A stretch of 35,499 nucleotides of DNA from Rhizobiaceae bacterium. GTDB lineage: Bacteria; Pseudomonadota; Alphaproteobacteria; Rhizobiales; Rhizobiaceae. Each line of letters begins with the position of its first letter. Positions within the stretch are counted from its first letter, which is position 1. The position numbers and the translations under genes were made by a program. The stretch is taken from NCBI GenBank assembly GCA_020628035.1, contig JAHDFS010000015.1:3927-39425 (forward strand), in the 5' to 3' direction. The notes under the pieces are model-generated. The model did not search any database. It worked only from the letters and a program-made list of their open reading frames with translations, and was not told the DNA's origin. Below are positions 24,756-32,093 of the stretch, piece by piece.

Positions 24756-24906
24756 GTTATTGTTGAATTAAAATAGATCATTTATCTCTCTCCCAAGACT
24801 ATCCAACGGGCACTCTGAAAGCGAAATATCATCGCAAAGGGTTCCGTTGGCTGGTCGTTTTATGTAACAGTCGCAGATGAATATAAATCAAAATCAAAGG
24901 CTTGAA
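24756..24906 (+). promoter_or_regulatory. Gap between Spy-like gene and response regulator with nested stems
   Basis: CCAACGG (24803-24809) and CCGTTGG (24844-24850) are exact reverse complements with 34 bases between. Inside lie a second stem, GCGA (24821-24824) with TCGC (24832-24835). No T-run follows. It may form a structured leader or partial terminator that makes the Spy-like protein more abundant than the regulator, or may hold a promoter. Confidence 0.35.
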
Positions 24907-25596
24907 ATGTCGCAATCTATTCTCCTCATCGAAGATGATAATCGCCTGGCTGATATGGTCAGTGATTACCTGCAAAGCAATAGCTTTGATGTGAAGATTG
25001 CACCAAATGGTGCAACAGGCATTGCGCTTGAAGATGATGAAAATTTTGATGCAATTATTTTAGATCTCATGCTGCCAGATATGGATGGTTTGGATATCTG
25101 CCGGGTGATAAAAGCGCGCTCAGATGTGCCGATCATTATGTTGACGGCTAAGGGTGATCCGATGGATCGCGTGGTGGGCTTAGAGCTGGGTGCGGATGAT
25201 TATATGGGTAAACCCTTTGAACCGCGCGAGCTACTTGCACGCATTAAAGCCGTCACCCGTCGTGGTCAAACCAAAACAGCCGCCAGCAAGACACTTCAGT
25301 TTGGACGCCTTGAAATCGATCCGGATGCGATGATTTGCTCGTTGGATCAAAAGCCATGCGAATTGACCTCTCATCAATTTACGCTTTTGCATACATTGGC
25401 GGAATCCGCCGGTCGAGTTTTATCGCGTGATACGTTGATTGATCGTTTGAAGGGGCAAGAATTTGATGCCTTTGATCGCTCGATTGATGTGCATATCTCG
25501 CGCATTCGCAATCAGATTGAAGATGATCCTAAACATCCCAAACGTATTTTGACGATACGTGGCGCAGGCTATGTGTTTGCGCTGAAGCAGGATTAG
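24907..25596 (+). CDS. Response regulator, OmpR/CpxR-like
   Basis: A 229-aa regulator with receiver and winged-helix domains. The acidic pocket (LIEDD, residues 8-11), phospho-acceptor D53 (AIILDLMLPDMDG), T of LTAKGD and K of MGKPFEPREL are intact. The C-terminal domain ends with RSIDVHISRIRNQIEDDPKHPKRILTIRGAGYVF. The closest families are RstA/CpxR/OmpR-type regulators. ATG 24907 follows AAAGG by 6 bases; the frame's earlier ATG at 24877 has no site. It is paired with the kinase that starts 3 bases after its stop, and with the Spy-like gene upstream. Confidence 0.92.
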   Translation: MSQSILLIEDDNRLADMVSDYLQSNSFDVKIAPNGATGIALEDDENFDAIILDLMLPDMDGLDICRVIKARSDVPIIMLTAKGDPMDRVVGLELGADDYMGKPFEPRELLARIKAVTRRGQTKTAASKTLQFGRLEIDPDAMICSLDQKPCELTSHQFTLLHTLAESAGRVLSRDTLIDRLKGQEFDAFDRSIDVHISRIRNQIEDDPKHPKRILTIRGAGYVFALKQD

Positions 25597-25599
25597 ATC

Positions 25600-26859
25600 A
25601 TGATCAGACGCCGCCTTCATCTTCAGATTTATGTGACGATCATTTTTAGCTTGATCCTTGTCGTCTTGCTGACATCCGTGTTCTTTTGGCTTGGTAATCG
25701 TGATGACGCTGATTTTGAATTCAAGCGTGCGGCTGGCCAATTGGCGATTAATATTTTACCCCATGCTGATCAGCCAGTTGTCGATCAAAACGAAGCTCTA
25801 AAAGAGCTGTTTAAAGATATCGATGTTAATGTCAGTCTTTTTGATCAAGATGGGCAGTTGATCACATCCATTGGTGAAGTGTTTGAATTCCCCTTTGATG
25901 AGGAAGATAAACAAGGCATGCATCATCAGGGTGACAATCAGGGATTTCTCGCTCAGCTCCCCGATGGGCGTTGGTTGTTCACCGGGCGCTATAATGATCG
26001 TCAGACCGATGGTGGATTTGTCAAATTGCTCTTGGTGCTGGGTTCGATTGCGCTGGCAATTGGTGTTGCATCTTATCCCTTGGTGCGACGCTTAACGCGC
26101 CGTCTTGAAAACTTGAAAATGGGCGTTGAGCAAGTTGGTATGGGGGATTTGAAAACCCGGGTTGAAGTTGAAGGCAAAGACGAGATTGCCAGCCTTGCAG
26201 AGAGCTTTAATCACGCAACGGCGCAGATCGAAAACCTTGTCGCCTCTCATAAAACGCTTCTTGCTAATGCGTCGCATGAATTGCGCACGCCATTATCGCG
26301 TATTCGTTTGGGACTTGAAATGTATCAATCCGGCCATGAGCAGAAACGCCTTGATGCCTTGCGTTCCGACATTGAAGAGTTAGATGGTCTGATCGAAGAG
26401 ATCTTATTGATGAGCCGACTGGATAGCGCTAATTCTCGCCTTGTGACGGAAGCTGTCGATCTTGAGCAAATTATTGACGAAGAGTGCGAACGTTTCCCAG
26501 ACATCGAATTTAACGGTTCCGCTCCAATGATTGATGGCAATGCCGGGCTGCTCAAGCGTGTTGTGCGCAATCTCATCGGCAATGCATTTAAACATGGCAA
26601 GCCACCTGTGATTGTCGAACTTGGTCAATCAGATGATCATGTCTTCGTCACAGTAACCGATCACGGCAATGGTATCTCTGAAGCTGATAAGCAGAAGATA
26701 TTCGAGCGTTTTTATCGCGGTGCCGACCGGCAGAATGTCGAAGGCTATGGTTTGGGTTTATCGTTGGTGAAGCAGATCATTGATGCACATAAGGGTACGA
26801 TTGAAGTTTTAGATGGCAAGGGCTTTGTGATCAAAGTCACCCTGCCAATCAACCACTAA
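25600..26859 (+). CDS. Sensor histidine kinase, CpxA/RstB-like
   Basis: A 419-aa inner-membrane kinase. Membrane helices lie at about 8-28 and 145-165, with a periplasmic sensor region of about 115 residues between (rich in acidic and histidine residues, including HHQGDNQ). Then come a HAMP domain (RRLTRRLENLKMGVEQVGMGDL), the H-box NASHELRTPLSRIR with H226, and the N, G1, F and G2 boxes (RNLIGNAFKHG, VTDHGNGISE, FERFYRG, YGLGLSLV). The charged, histidine-containing periplasmic loop with a Spy/CpxP-like partner suggests envelope or metal stress. It is the last gene of its operon, ending just before a strong terminator. Confidence 0.9.
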   Translation: MIRRRLHLQIYVTIIFSLILVVLLTSVFFWLGNRDDADFEFKRAAGQLAINILPHADQPVVDQNEALKELFKDIDVNVSLFDQDGQLITSIGEVFEFPFDEEDKQGMHHQGDNQGFLAQLPDGRWLFTGRYNDRQTDGGFVKLLLVLGSIALAIGVASYPLVRRLTRRLENLKMGVEQVGMGDLKTRVEVEGKDEIASLAESFNHATAQIENLVASHKTLLANASHELRTPLSRIRLGLEMYQSGHEQKRLDALRSDIEELDGLIEEILLMSRLDSANSRLVTEAVDLEQIIDEECERFPDIEFNGSAPMIDGNAGLLKRVVRNLIGNAFKHGKPPVIVELGQSDDHVFVTVTDHGNGISEADKQKIFERFYRGADRQNVEGYGLGLSLVKQIIDAHKGTIEVLDGKGFVIKVTLPINH

Positions 26860-26875
26860 ATATCATGTGAAAGCG

Positions 26876-26908
26876 AAGGTCAGGATTAATTCCTGACCTT
26901 TTCATTTT
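26876..26908. terminator. Strong intrinsic terminator shared by convergent genes
   Basis: AAGGTCAGGA (26876-26885) pairs perfectly with TCCTGACCTT (26891-26900) around a 5-base loop, followed by TTCATTTT on the plus strand. It ends the Spy/regulator/kinase operon. The stop codon of the minus-strand flavoprotein gene lies in the loop. On the minus strand the hairpin is followed by CGCTTTC, so bidirectional use is possible but weaker. Confidence 0.85.
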
Positions 26909-29312
26909 GAGGATCATAGCGACACATTTCTGATATTTTTGCAGGTGAAAATTTATCGATATGTTGGACTACGAGCTCGGCGTTGAACCTGTTGTGTTCT
27001 GGATCGATAAAGCCAAGGGCTATATTTTCCCCCGTGCGATATCCCCAAGCTGCTGAGGTGATTGTGCCCACGACTTTCTCGTTGCACAAAATCGAATCGC
27101 CAGGCTGCGCCGGTGCTTCATAATCATCGATTGTGAGCGAGACGAATTCACGGCGTGGGCCTTGTTTCATGTTCTTTTCAAGCCCCTCTTTGCCAATGAA
27201 TTCCTTGTCCATTTTTACAAATCTGGCAAGGTCGCTTTCCATCGGGTCAAACTCTGTGATCAGGTCGGCTTTCCAGTGGCGATAGCCTTTTTCAAGACGC
27301 ATGCTTTCTGTCGCATAAAGGCCAAATGGCTTCATGTTAAATTCCTCTCCCGCTTTTTGCAGGAGATCAAACGCATAAGCTAAATGTTCGTTTGCAATGT
27401 GTAATTCCCACGCAAGTTCGCCCGAAAAGGAAACAGCCATTGCGATGGCTTCGACATGTCCGATATGAACTTTCTTGCATGTCAGCCATTTAAACGCATC
27501 TTTTGACCAGTCGGTACGCGGGGCAGCTTTTTGCAAAACACTGCGCGATTTCGGTCCGGCGATAACGAGAATATCATGGCTATTGGTAAGGCTCTTGATT
27601 GTGATATCGCTGTCTTTTGGTAGATGCTCTTGCAGCCAATCCCAATCATGATTTTCCGAAGCTGCAGCCGAGCCATACCAGATTATATCATCGGAAATAT
27701 TAGCAAGCGTTGCTTCACCTTTGACATTGCCATCATGATTAAGGAAATAAGTGAGACCCACTCTACCTGTTTTACGCGGCACACGGCTACACATAATATT
27801 ATCGAGCCAATCATGCGCATTTTTGCCAGAAATTTCGTATCGGTTAAATCCAGACACTTCCATAATACCGACATTGTCTTGCAGGTTTTCAACTTCGTTG
27901 CGCACAATGTCAAAGCTATTGGTGAATTTGAACGAATGCTTTTCGACAAAGTCAGGCTCCGGCTTGAAAAAGAGCGCACGTTCCCAGCCGTTAACGGTGC
28001 CAAATTCAGCGCCCATGTCAGCAAGCTTTGGCGTAAGCGGTGTGGTTTTGATCGGGCGACCAGCCGGGCGGTGCTCGTGCGGCATGTGAAAACGAAATTC
28101 GTTTTGATAATCTTCAATGGCTTTGAGCGCTGTATATTCTTCATTGGCGTAGCGGGTGAAACGGCGTGGATCGAGGCACCATGTGTCATAACATGCTTCA
28201 CCATGGGCGATGATCTGCGCAAGCAGCCAACCATGACCGCCACCTTCGCCAAGACCAGCTCTCAGACCCGTTATGCAATAGGCATTTCGTTTGCCAGGGA
28301 TTTTGCCCACAAGTGGCAGACCATCTGGTGTATAGGTAATGGGTCCATTGACGATGGATTTAATGCCTGCGGTTTGTAAACAAGGCAATCGTGCAAAGGC
28401 GCCTTCCATCACATCAACCACGCGATCAAGATCATCTGGGCATAAAGCCATGGTGAAATTGGGATCAATGCCATCCAAGCCCCAGGTCCGGCAGTCTTGT
28501 TCGTAAAAGCCAATCAAAAGCCCTTTCTTTTCTGCGCGCTGATAAAAATCATCTGTCGGGCATCGTATAAGTGGCGTGCGAAAATCATCTCCCAATGCAA
28601 CAATTTCAGGAATGTCTTCGGTGAGCATATATTGATGCTCCATCGATGCAACAGGGTGCTCAACGCCCATCATCTTGCCGATTTCATTGCAGCGATAACC
28701 GCCGGCATTAACGATCATCTCGCAGGAAATATCGCCGTCTTTGGTATGTACAATCCAAGTCCCATCGTCCTTTTGTGTGAGGTCTTCAACGGGGTTAAAT
28801 CGATAAATTTCAGCGCCTGCATTGCGTGCGCGTCTCGCCAGCGCCTGACATAATTGCGCCGGATCGATATCGCCATCGAGCGGATCCCATAAGGCGCCCA
28901 AAAGATTGTCGGTTGTAATGAGTGGGTGACGTTTTTTACATTCTTCGGGATCAAGAATTTCCCAATCGACATCCATGCCTTTTGCAACAGATAAAAAATG
29001 CGCATAGCCATCCATATGATCTTGTGTTGAAGCTAGTCGTAATCCACCTGTCCCATGGTGATAATTGATCGGATAATCTGGGTCATCCGCCATTTCTTTA
29101 TAGAGGTTGATGGAGTGGGTCTTTAGGCCAATCATGGTTTGGTTGGCGCCAAAATTGGTCACTTGTGCTGCGGAATGCCACGTCGTACCTGAGGTTAATT
29201 CATCACGCTCAATCATCACGCAATCGGTAATGCCTTCCTGCGTTAAATGATAAAGAGTTGAACATCCGGCGATGCCGCCGCCAATAACGACCACTTGTGT
29301 TTGCTGCTTCAT
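26886..29312 (-). CDS. FAD-dependent dimethylglycine/sarcosine dehydrogenase-like protein with GcvT domain
   Basis: An 808-aa flavoprotein in two parts. The N-terminal FAD domain (about 1-390) has the dinucleotide fold VVVIGGGIAGCSTLYHL and SGTTWHSAAQ, where H46 is the position of covalently bound FAD in dimethylglycine and sarcosine dehydrogenases. The C-terminal half (about 425-800) is a GcvT/aminomethyltransferase-like folate domain (ISGKNAHDWLDNIMC, YRHWKADLITEFDPMESDLARFV, GKEGLEKN). Such enzymes oxidise N-methyl groups and pass them to tetrahydrofolate as methylene-THF. ATG 29312 follows GGAGAG. It is adjacent to lysR and mttB, so it probably handles the product of a methyltransferase acting on a betaine or methylamine. 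Exact substrate unknown. Confidence 0.9.
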   Translation of the reverse strand: MKQQTQVVVIGGGIAGCSTLYHLTQEGITDCVMIERDELTSGTTWHSAAQVTNFGANQTMIGLKTHSINLYKEMADDPDYPINYHHGTGGLRLASTQDHMDGYAHFLSVAKGMDVDWEILDPEECKKRHPLITTDNLLGALWDPLDGDIDPAQLCQALARRARNAGAEIYRFNPVEDLTQKDDGTWIVHTKDGDISCEMIVNAGGYRCNEIGKMMGVEHPVASMEHQYMLTEDIPEIVALGDDFRTPLIRCPTDDFYQRAEKKGLLIGFYEQDCRTWGLDGIDPNFTMALCPDDLDRVVDVMEGAFARLPCLQTAGIKSIVNGPITYTPDGLPLVGKIPGKRNAYCITGLRAGLGEGGGHGWLLAQIIAHGEACYDTWCLDPRRFTRYANEEYTALKAIEDYQNEFRFHMPHEHRPAGRPIKTTPLTPKLADMGAEFGTVNGWERALFFKPEPDFVEKHSFKFTNSFDIVRNEVENLQDNVGIMEVSGFNRYEISGKNAHDWLDNIMCSRVPRKTGRVGLTYFLNHDGNVKGEATLANISDDIIWYGSAAASENHDWDWLQEHLPKDSDITIKSLTNSHDILVIAGPKSRSVLQKAAPRTDWSKDAFKWLTCKKVHIGHVEAIAMAVSFSGELAWELHIANEHLAYAFDLLQKAGEEFNMKPFGLYATESMRLEKGYRHWKADLITEFDPMESDLARFVKMDKEFIGKEGLEKNMKQGPRREFVSLTIDDYEAPAQPGDSILCNEKVVGTITSAAWGYRTGENIALGFIDPEHNRFNAELVVQHIDKFSPAKISEMCRYDPQNEKVRN

Positions 29313-29419
29313 AAGACTCTCCAAAGCTTGAGGCTCAACTATTGGAGAGGCAGGCTTATAAGGTCAATTAGATTGCGCTTGGTTTGGAATAACTAAAATT
29401 AAGATTTAAGAATTTAGAA
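29313..29419. promoter_or_regulatory. Upstream region of the flavoprotein gene with an isolated LysR half-site copy
   Basis: These 107 bases hold the promoter of the minus-strand flavoprotein gene. ATTGCGCTTG occurs at 29372-29381, about 60 bases from the start codon, and is identical to an arm of the inverted repeat between lysR and mttB. Its partner arm is not visible at the expected spacing. The rest is AT-rich, with no other structure seen. Confidence 0.4.
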
Positions 29420-30394
29420 TTATAAAATGCGGACCGCGCCTTCGGCAAAGGACAATTCTTTTGCCACACGTTCCAGCATAATATCGGATAATGTTGCTTT
29501 TAGATGGTTGGTAAAGGCGAGTGGTATTTCGCCAAGTGTATCGCGTCTTGCATAAACGGATATGGTGCGCGCAAAATTTGGAATGGGCAGGGGTGACGCG
29601 ATAAAGCAATTATCTAACGGATGGCTCTGCTTGAACGAACCAAGATAGGCCATGGCGGTTGTGATCGCCCAACCATCAAATTGTTTGATGAGTGAAAGCA
29701 ACGCGTGATTTGTGGAGCATTCAAAGTTAAATTTCGGGACAGTTTTTGTGCGTCTTAGCTGAGCTTCAATCTGGCGTCCGATCAATTGCTCTTGCGAATA
29801 GCGAATGAAAGGATGTTGCATGAGCTCTTCAATGGGGGCGTTGGCAAGCTTTTCCGATGCGGTGATGAGAATAAACGGATCATGCATGATGGCATGAGCT
29901 TCGACCCAGTCAATGTCACTTGTTTTGTCTGCCGCGATGATAATATCAGCGCCTCGGCTTGATAAAGTCGCATGGCTTTCATGGCTTGCGCCGCTATTGA
30001 TATAGAAATTGGATTGCGGATAGGTCTTGCGCAGTTTGGCGAGTAAAGATGGCAAGATTTCATTGTCGAAGTCTTCTATGGCGCCAATGCGAATATCCAT
30101 TTTGGGCGCATGTTTGGCGCTGGAAAGTTCGACTTTTGCAACTGTGACTTCGTCCAAAATGGCGCGTGCGCGGGGTGCAAAAATTTCACCAGCAGCGGTT
30201 AATTGAAACCGTCTGGCAGAACGTTCAATCAGCCGGGCATCGAGGATCTGCTCTAAATTTGAAAGTTGTAATGAGACCGATGATGGACTTGAGCCCAATC
30301 GTTTTGCTGCCTTTGAGATCGATTGTTCTTCGATCGCTGCAACGAAGACTTCAACGGCTCTGAACGATAATCGTGACTTTTCATTTTGTTGCAT
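29420..30394 (-). CDS. LysR-family transcriptional regulator
   Basis: A 324-aa regulator with an N-terminal winged helix (about 12-70; SISKAAKRLGSSPSSVSLQLSNLEQILDARLIER) and a two-lobed effector domain (about 95-300). ATG 30394 gives the family N-terminus; the open frame extends to 30505 but that part is not LysR-like and overlaps the mttB promoter. The arrangement, divergent from mttB and just downstream of the flavoprotein gene, implies control of both. The effector may be a betaine or methylamine compound, but that is an inference. GAG about 8 bases upstream is a modest ribosome site. Confidence 0.9.
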   Translation of the reverse strand: MQQNEKSRLSFRAVEVFVAAIEEQSISKAAKRLGSSPSSVSLQLSNLEQILDARLIERSARRFQLTAAGEIFAPRARAILDEVTVAKVELSSAKHAPKMDIRIGAIEDFDNEILPSLLAKLRKTYPQSNFYINSGASHESHATLSSRGADIIIAADKTSDIDWVEAHAIMHDPFILITASEKLANAPIEELMQHPFIRYSQEQLIGRQIEAQLRRTKTVPKFNFECSTNHALLSLIKQFDGWAITTAMAYLGSFKQSHPLDNCFIASPLPIPNFARTISVYARRDTLGEIPLAFTNHLKATLSDIMLERVAKELSFAEGAVRIL

Positions 30395-30436
30395 CGGTTT
30401 TCTCAAATCTAAAAATCGAATTTTCTTAATCACATT

Positions 30437-30471
30437 TATTGCGCTTGTCGAAACAAAGCGCAAGCGCAATA
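30437..30471. promoter_or_regulatory. 11-bp perfect inverted repeat, candidate LysR operator
   Basis: TATTGCGCTTG (30437-30447) and CAAGCGCAATA (30461-30471) are exact reverse complements with 13 bases between, so arm centres are 24 bases apart. The repeat fills the centre of the 97-base gap between divergent lysR and mttB, 20 bases before the mttB start and 42 before the lysR start. LysR proteins bind such dyads and autoregulate. A single copy of one arm occurs upstream of the flavoprotein gene. Confidence 0.65.
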
Positions 30472-30491
30472 GTTTTGACCAAGGAGTTGTG

Positions 30492-32021
30492 ATGGTTGAA
30501 CGCAAGCTTAAACGTGCAGGAGGTCGTGCAAGTCGCGTAGCAGCGCGGCAAGCGCCGCAATCAGAATTTGATCCCAGTGCGCCGGGTCAAATTGGTGGGC
30601 AATATCGACCGCTCAACGAGCAACAACTTATAAAAACCCTCAACACGGCTTATAAAATTCTAGCCGAAATTGGCATGGCTGAAGTTCCGCAAGTGATCGA
30701 GGAGCTGGCGCTTTCAAAAGGTGCAAATCTTAATGATCGTGGGCGCTTGTGTTTCCCGCGAACTATGATGGAAGATATCGTTGACGGTGCGGCTAAAAGC
30801 TTCATTTATTATGGCCGGGATCCGAAACATGATTTTGAAGTTGGTGGTGATAAAGTTTATTTTGGCACCGGTGGTGCAGCTGTTCAAACACTTGATCTGA
30901 ACGAAGGGATCTATAGGCCGTCGACGCTGAAAGATCTTTATGATTTTACGCGGCTGATCGATACGCTCGAAAATGTCAGCTGGTTTACGCGCTGTTGCGT
31001 GGCAACGGATGTTCCGGATAATTTCGATCTTGATATCAACACCGCCTATGCGTTACTGCGTGGAACAACCAAGCCTGTTGGAACCAGCTTTACGCTTGCA
31101 AACAGTGTTGATCCAATCATTGATATGTTTGATATCGCCATGGGCGGCGAAGGCGCTTTTGCCAAGCGACCATTTTGCAAGGCGCATATCTCGCCAGTGA
31201 TCTCGCCTTTGCGTTATGGTGAAGATGCTGTTGATGTGACAATCGCCTGCATAAAACGCGGTGTACCGATTAATTCGATCATTGCGGCACAATCGGGTGC
31301 GACAGCGCCGGCGACGCTTGCGGGGATGCTTGCGCAAACTACCGCAGAAACGCTCGCCGGTTTGGCGCTGGTGAACCTTCTTGAACCTGGCTATCCGATG
31401 ATTTTTTCAAACTGGCCTTTGGTGATTGATTTGCGCACTGGTGCTTTTTGTGGCGGCGGTGGCGAGATCTCCGTTTTAAACGCTGCTGCTGCACAAATTT
31501 CCAATCATTTAGGTTTGCCATCCGGTGTTGCATCCTCAATGAGTGATGCGAAATCAGTTGACGCTCAAATGGGGGCAGAAAAGGCATTGAGCGCGTTAGC
31601 CGCCGGCTTGTCCGGCGCCAATATGGTTTATGAAAGTTCAGGCATGATGGCGAGTTTACTAGGTGCATCATTTGAGGCATTTGTGCTCGACAATGAAATG
31701 CTCAGCCATGTTCATCGCACGATACGTGGCATTGAAGTCAACGAAGAAACGCTGGGTTTTGAAGCTATTAAAGAAGCGGTTTATGGCGAGGGGCATTTTC
31801 TGGGTGGTTCTCACACTATGGATGCCATGCAACGCGATTATTACTATCCCAAGATTGCTGATCGTAATGACCCGCGCACCTGGGCCGATAATGGCAAAAT
31901 TGATGCGTGGTCCGCTGCGAAAGAAAAAGCTCAAGCAATTTTAGATAGTCATTTTCCCGATTATCTATCTTTCAGCGCAGATCAGAAAATCCGAGAACGG
32001 TTTAATATTCTGCTGGATTAG
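30492..32021 (+). CDS. Trimethylamine methyltransferase (MttB) family protein, non-pyrrolysine
   Basis: A 509-aa cytoplasmic TIM-barrel protein of the MttB superfamily, recognised by GGQYRPLNEQQL, LVNLLEPGYPMIFSNWP, GGGGEISVLNAAAAQISNHLGLPSG (in part) and VYESSGMMASLLGASFEAFVLDNEML. MttB in methanogens uses pyrrolysine at an in-frame amber codon; here the frame has no internal TAG, so it belongs to the non-pyrrolysine branch that includes glycine-betaine methyltransferase MtgB. Those transfer a methyl group to a corrinoid protein. No corrinoid protein or activator gene is in the window. ATG 30492 follows AAGGAG by 5 bases. The basic N-terminus (ERKLKRAGGRASR) is typical of bacterial members. 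Confidence 0.88.
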   Translation: MVERKLKRAGGRASRVAARQAPQSEFDPSAPGQIGGQYRPLNEQQLIKTLNTAYKILAEIGMAEVPQVIEELALSKGANLNDRGRLCFPRTMMEDIVDGAAKSFIYYGRDPKHDFEVGGDKVYFGTGGAAVQTLDLNEGIYRPSTLKDLYDFTRLIDTLENVSWFTRCCVATDVPDNFDLDINTAYALLRGTTKPVGTSFTLANSVDPIIDMFDIAMGGEGAFAKRPFCKAHISPVISPLRYGEDAVDVTIACIKRGVPINSIIAAQSGATAPATLAGMLAQTTAETLAGLALVNLLEPGYPMIFSNWPLVIDLRTGAFCGGGGEISVLNAAAAQISNHLGLPSGVASSMSDAKSVDAQMGAEKALSALAAGLSGANMVYESSGMMASLLGASFEAFVLDNEMLSHVHRTIRGIEVNEETLGFEAIKEAVYGEGHFLGGSHTMDAMQRDYYYPKIADRNDPRTWADNGKIDAWSAAKEKAQAILDSHFPDYLSFSADQKIRERFNILLD

Positions 32022-32037
32022 ATATTCACATAAATTG

Positions 32038-32086
32038 CTTGACCTTCCAGTCACTGTAACCCTTATACCAAGGTCAGAAACTGGAA
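32038..32086 (+). promoter_or_regulatory. CueR-type promoter/operator of copA
   Basis: CTTGACC (32038-32044) and TATACC (32064-32069) form a -35/-10 pair with a 19-base spacer, the long spacing used by MerR-family activators. A spacer dyad CAGT-C-ACTG (32048-32056) is centred near the middle. Longer arms also occur: TGACCTT (32040-32046) with AAGGTCA (32070-32076), and TTCCAGT (32045-32051) with ACTGGAA (32080-32086). It lies directly before copA, and cueR is in the same operon. Confidence 0.7.
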
Positions 32087-32093
32087 GCATAAA

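Noticed and set aside
25021-25030. Exact copy of the LysR half-site ATTGCGCTTG
   Set aside because: It lies inside the response-regulator coding region and encodes Ile-Ala-Leu. It is treated as codon-driven coincidence, but it lowers the significance of single half-sites.
27624-28379. Long plus-strand frame of about 250 codons antisense to the flavoprotein gene
   Set aside because: It has no ribosome site or recognisable domain and mirrors a real coding gene with strong family motifs, so it is a shadow frame.
30395-30505. N-terminal extension of the LysR reading frame
   Set aside because: It covers the intergenic operator and the start of mttB; the winged-helix domain begins correctly from ATG 30394.
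30492-32021. Possible pyrrolysine-dependent MttB
   Set aside because: No in-frame amber codon occurs before the terminal stop. The terminal stop is TAG, but another stop (TAA) follows four codons later, with no MttB-like sequence between.
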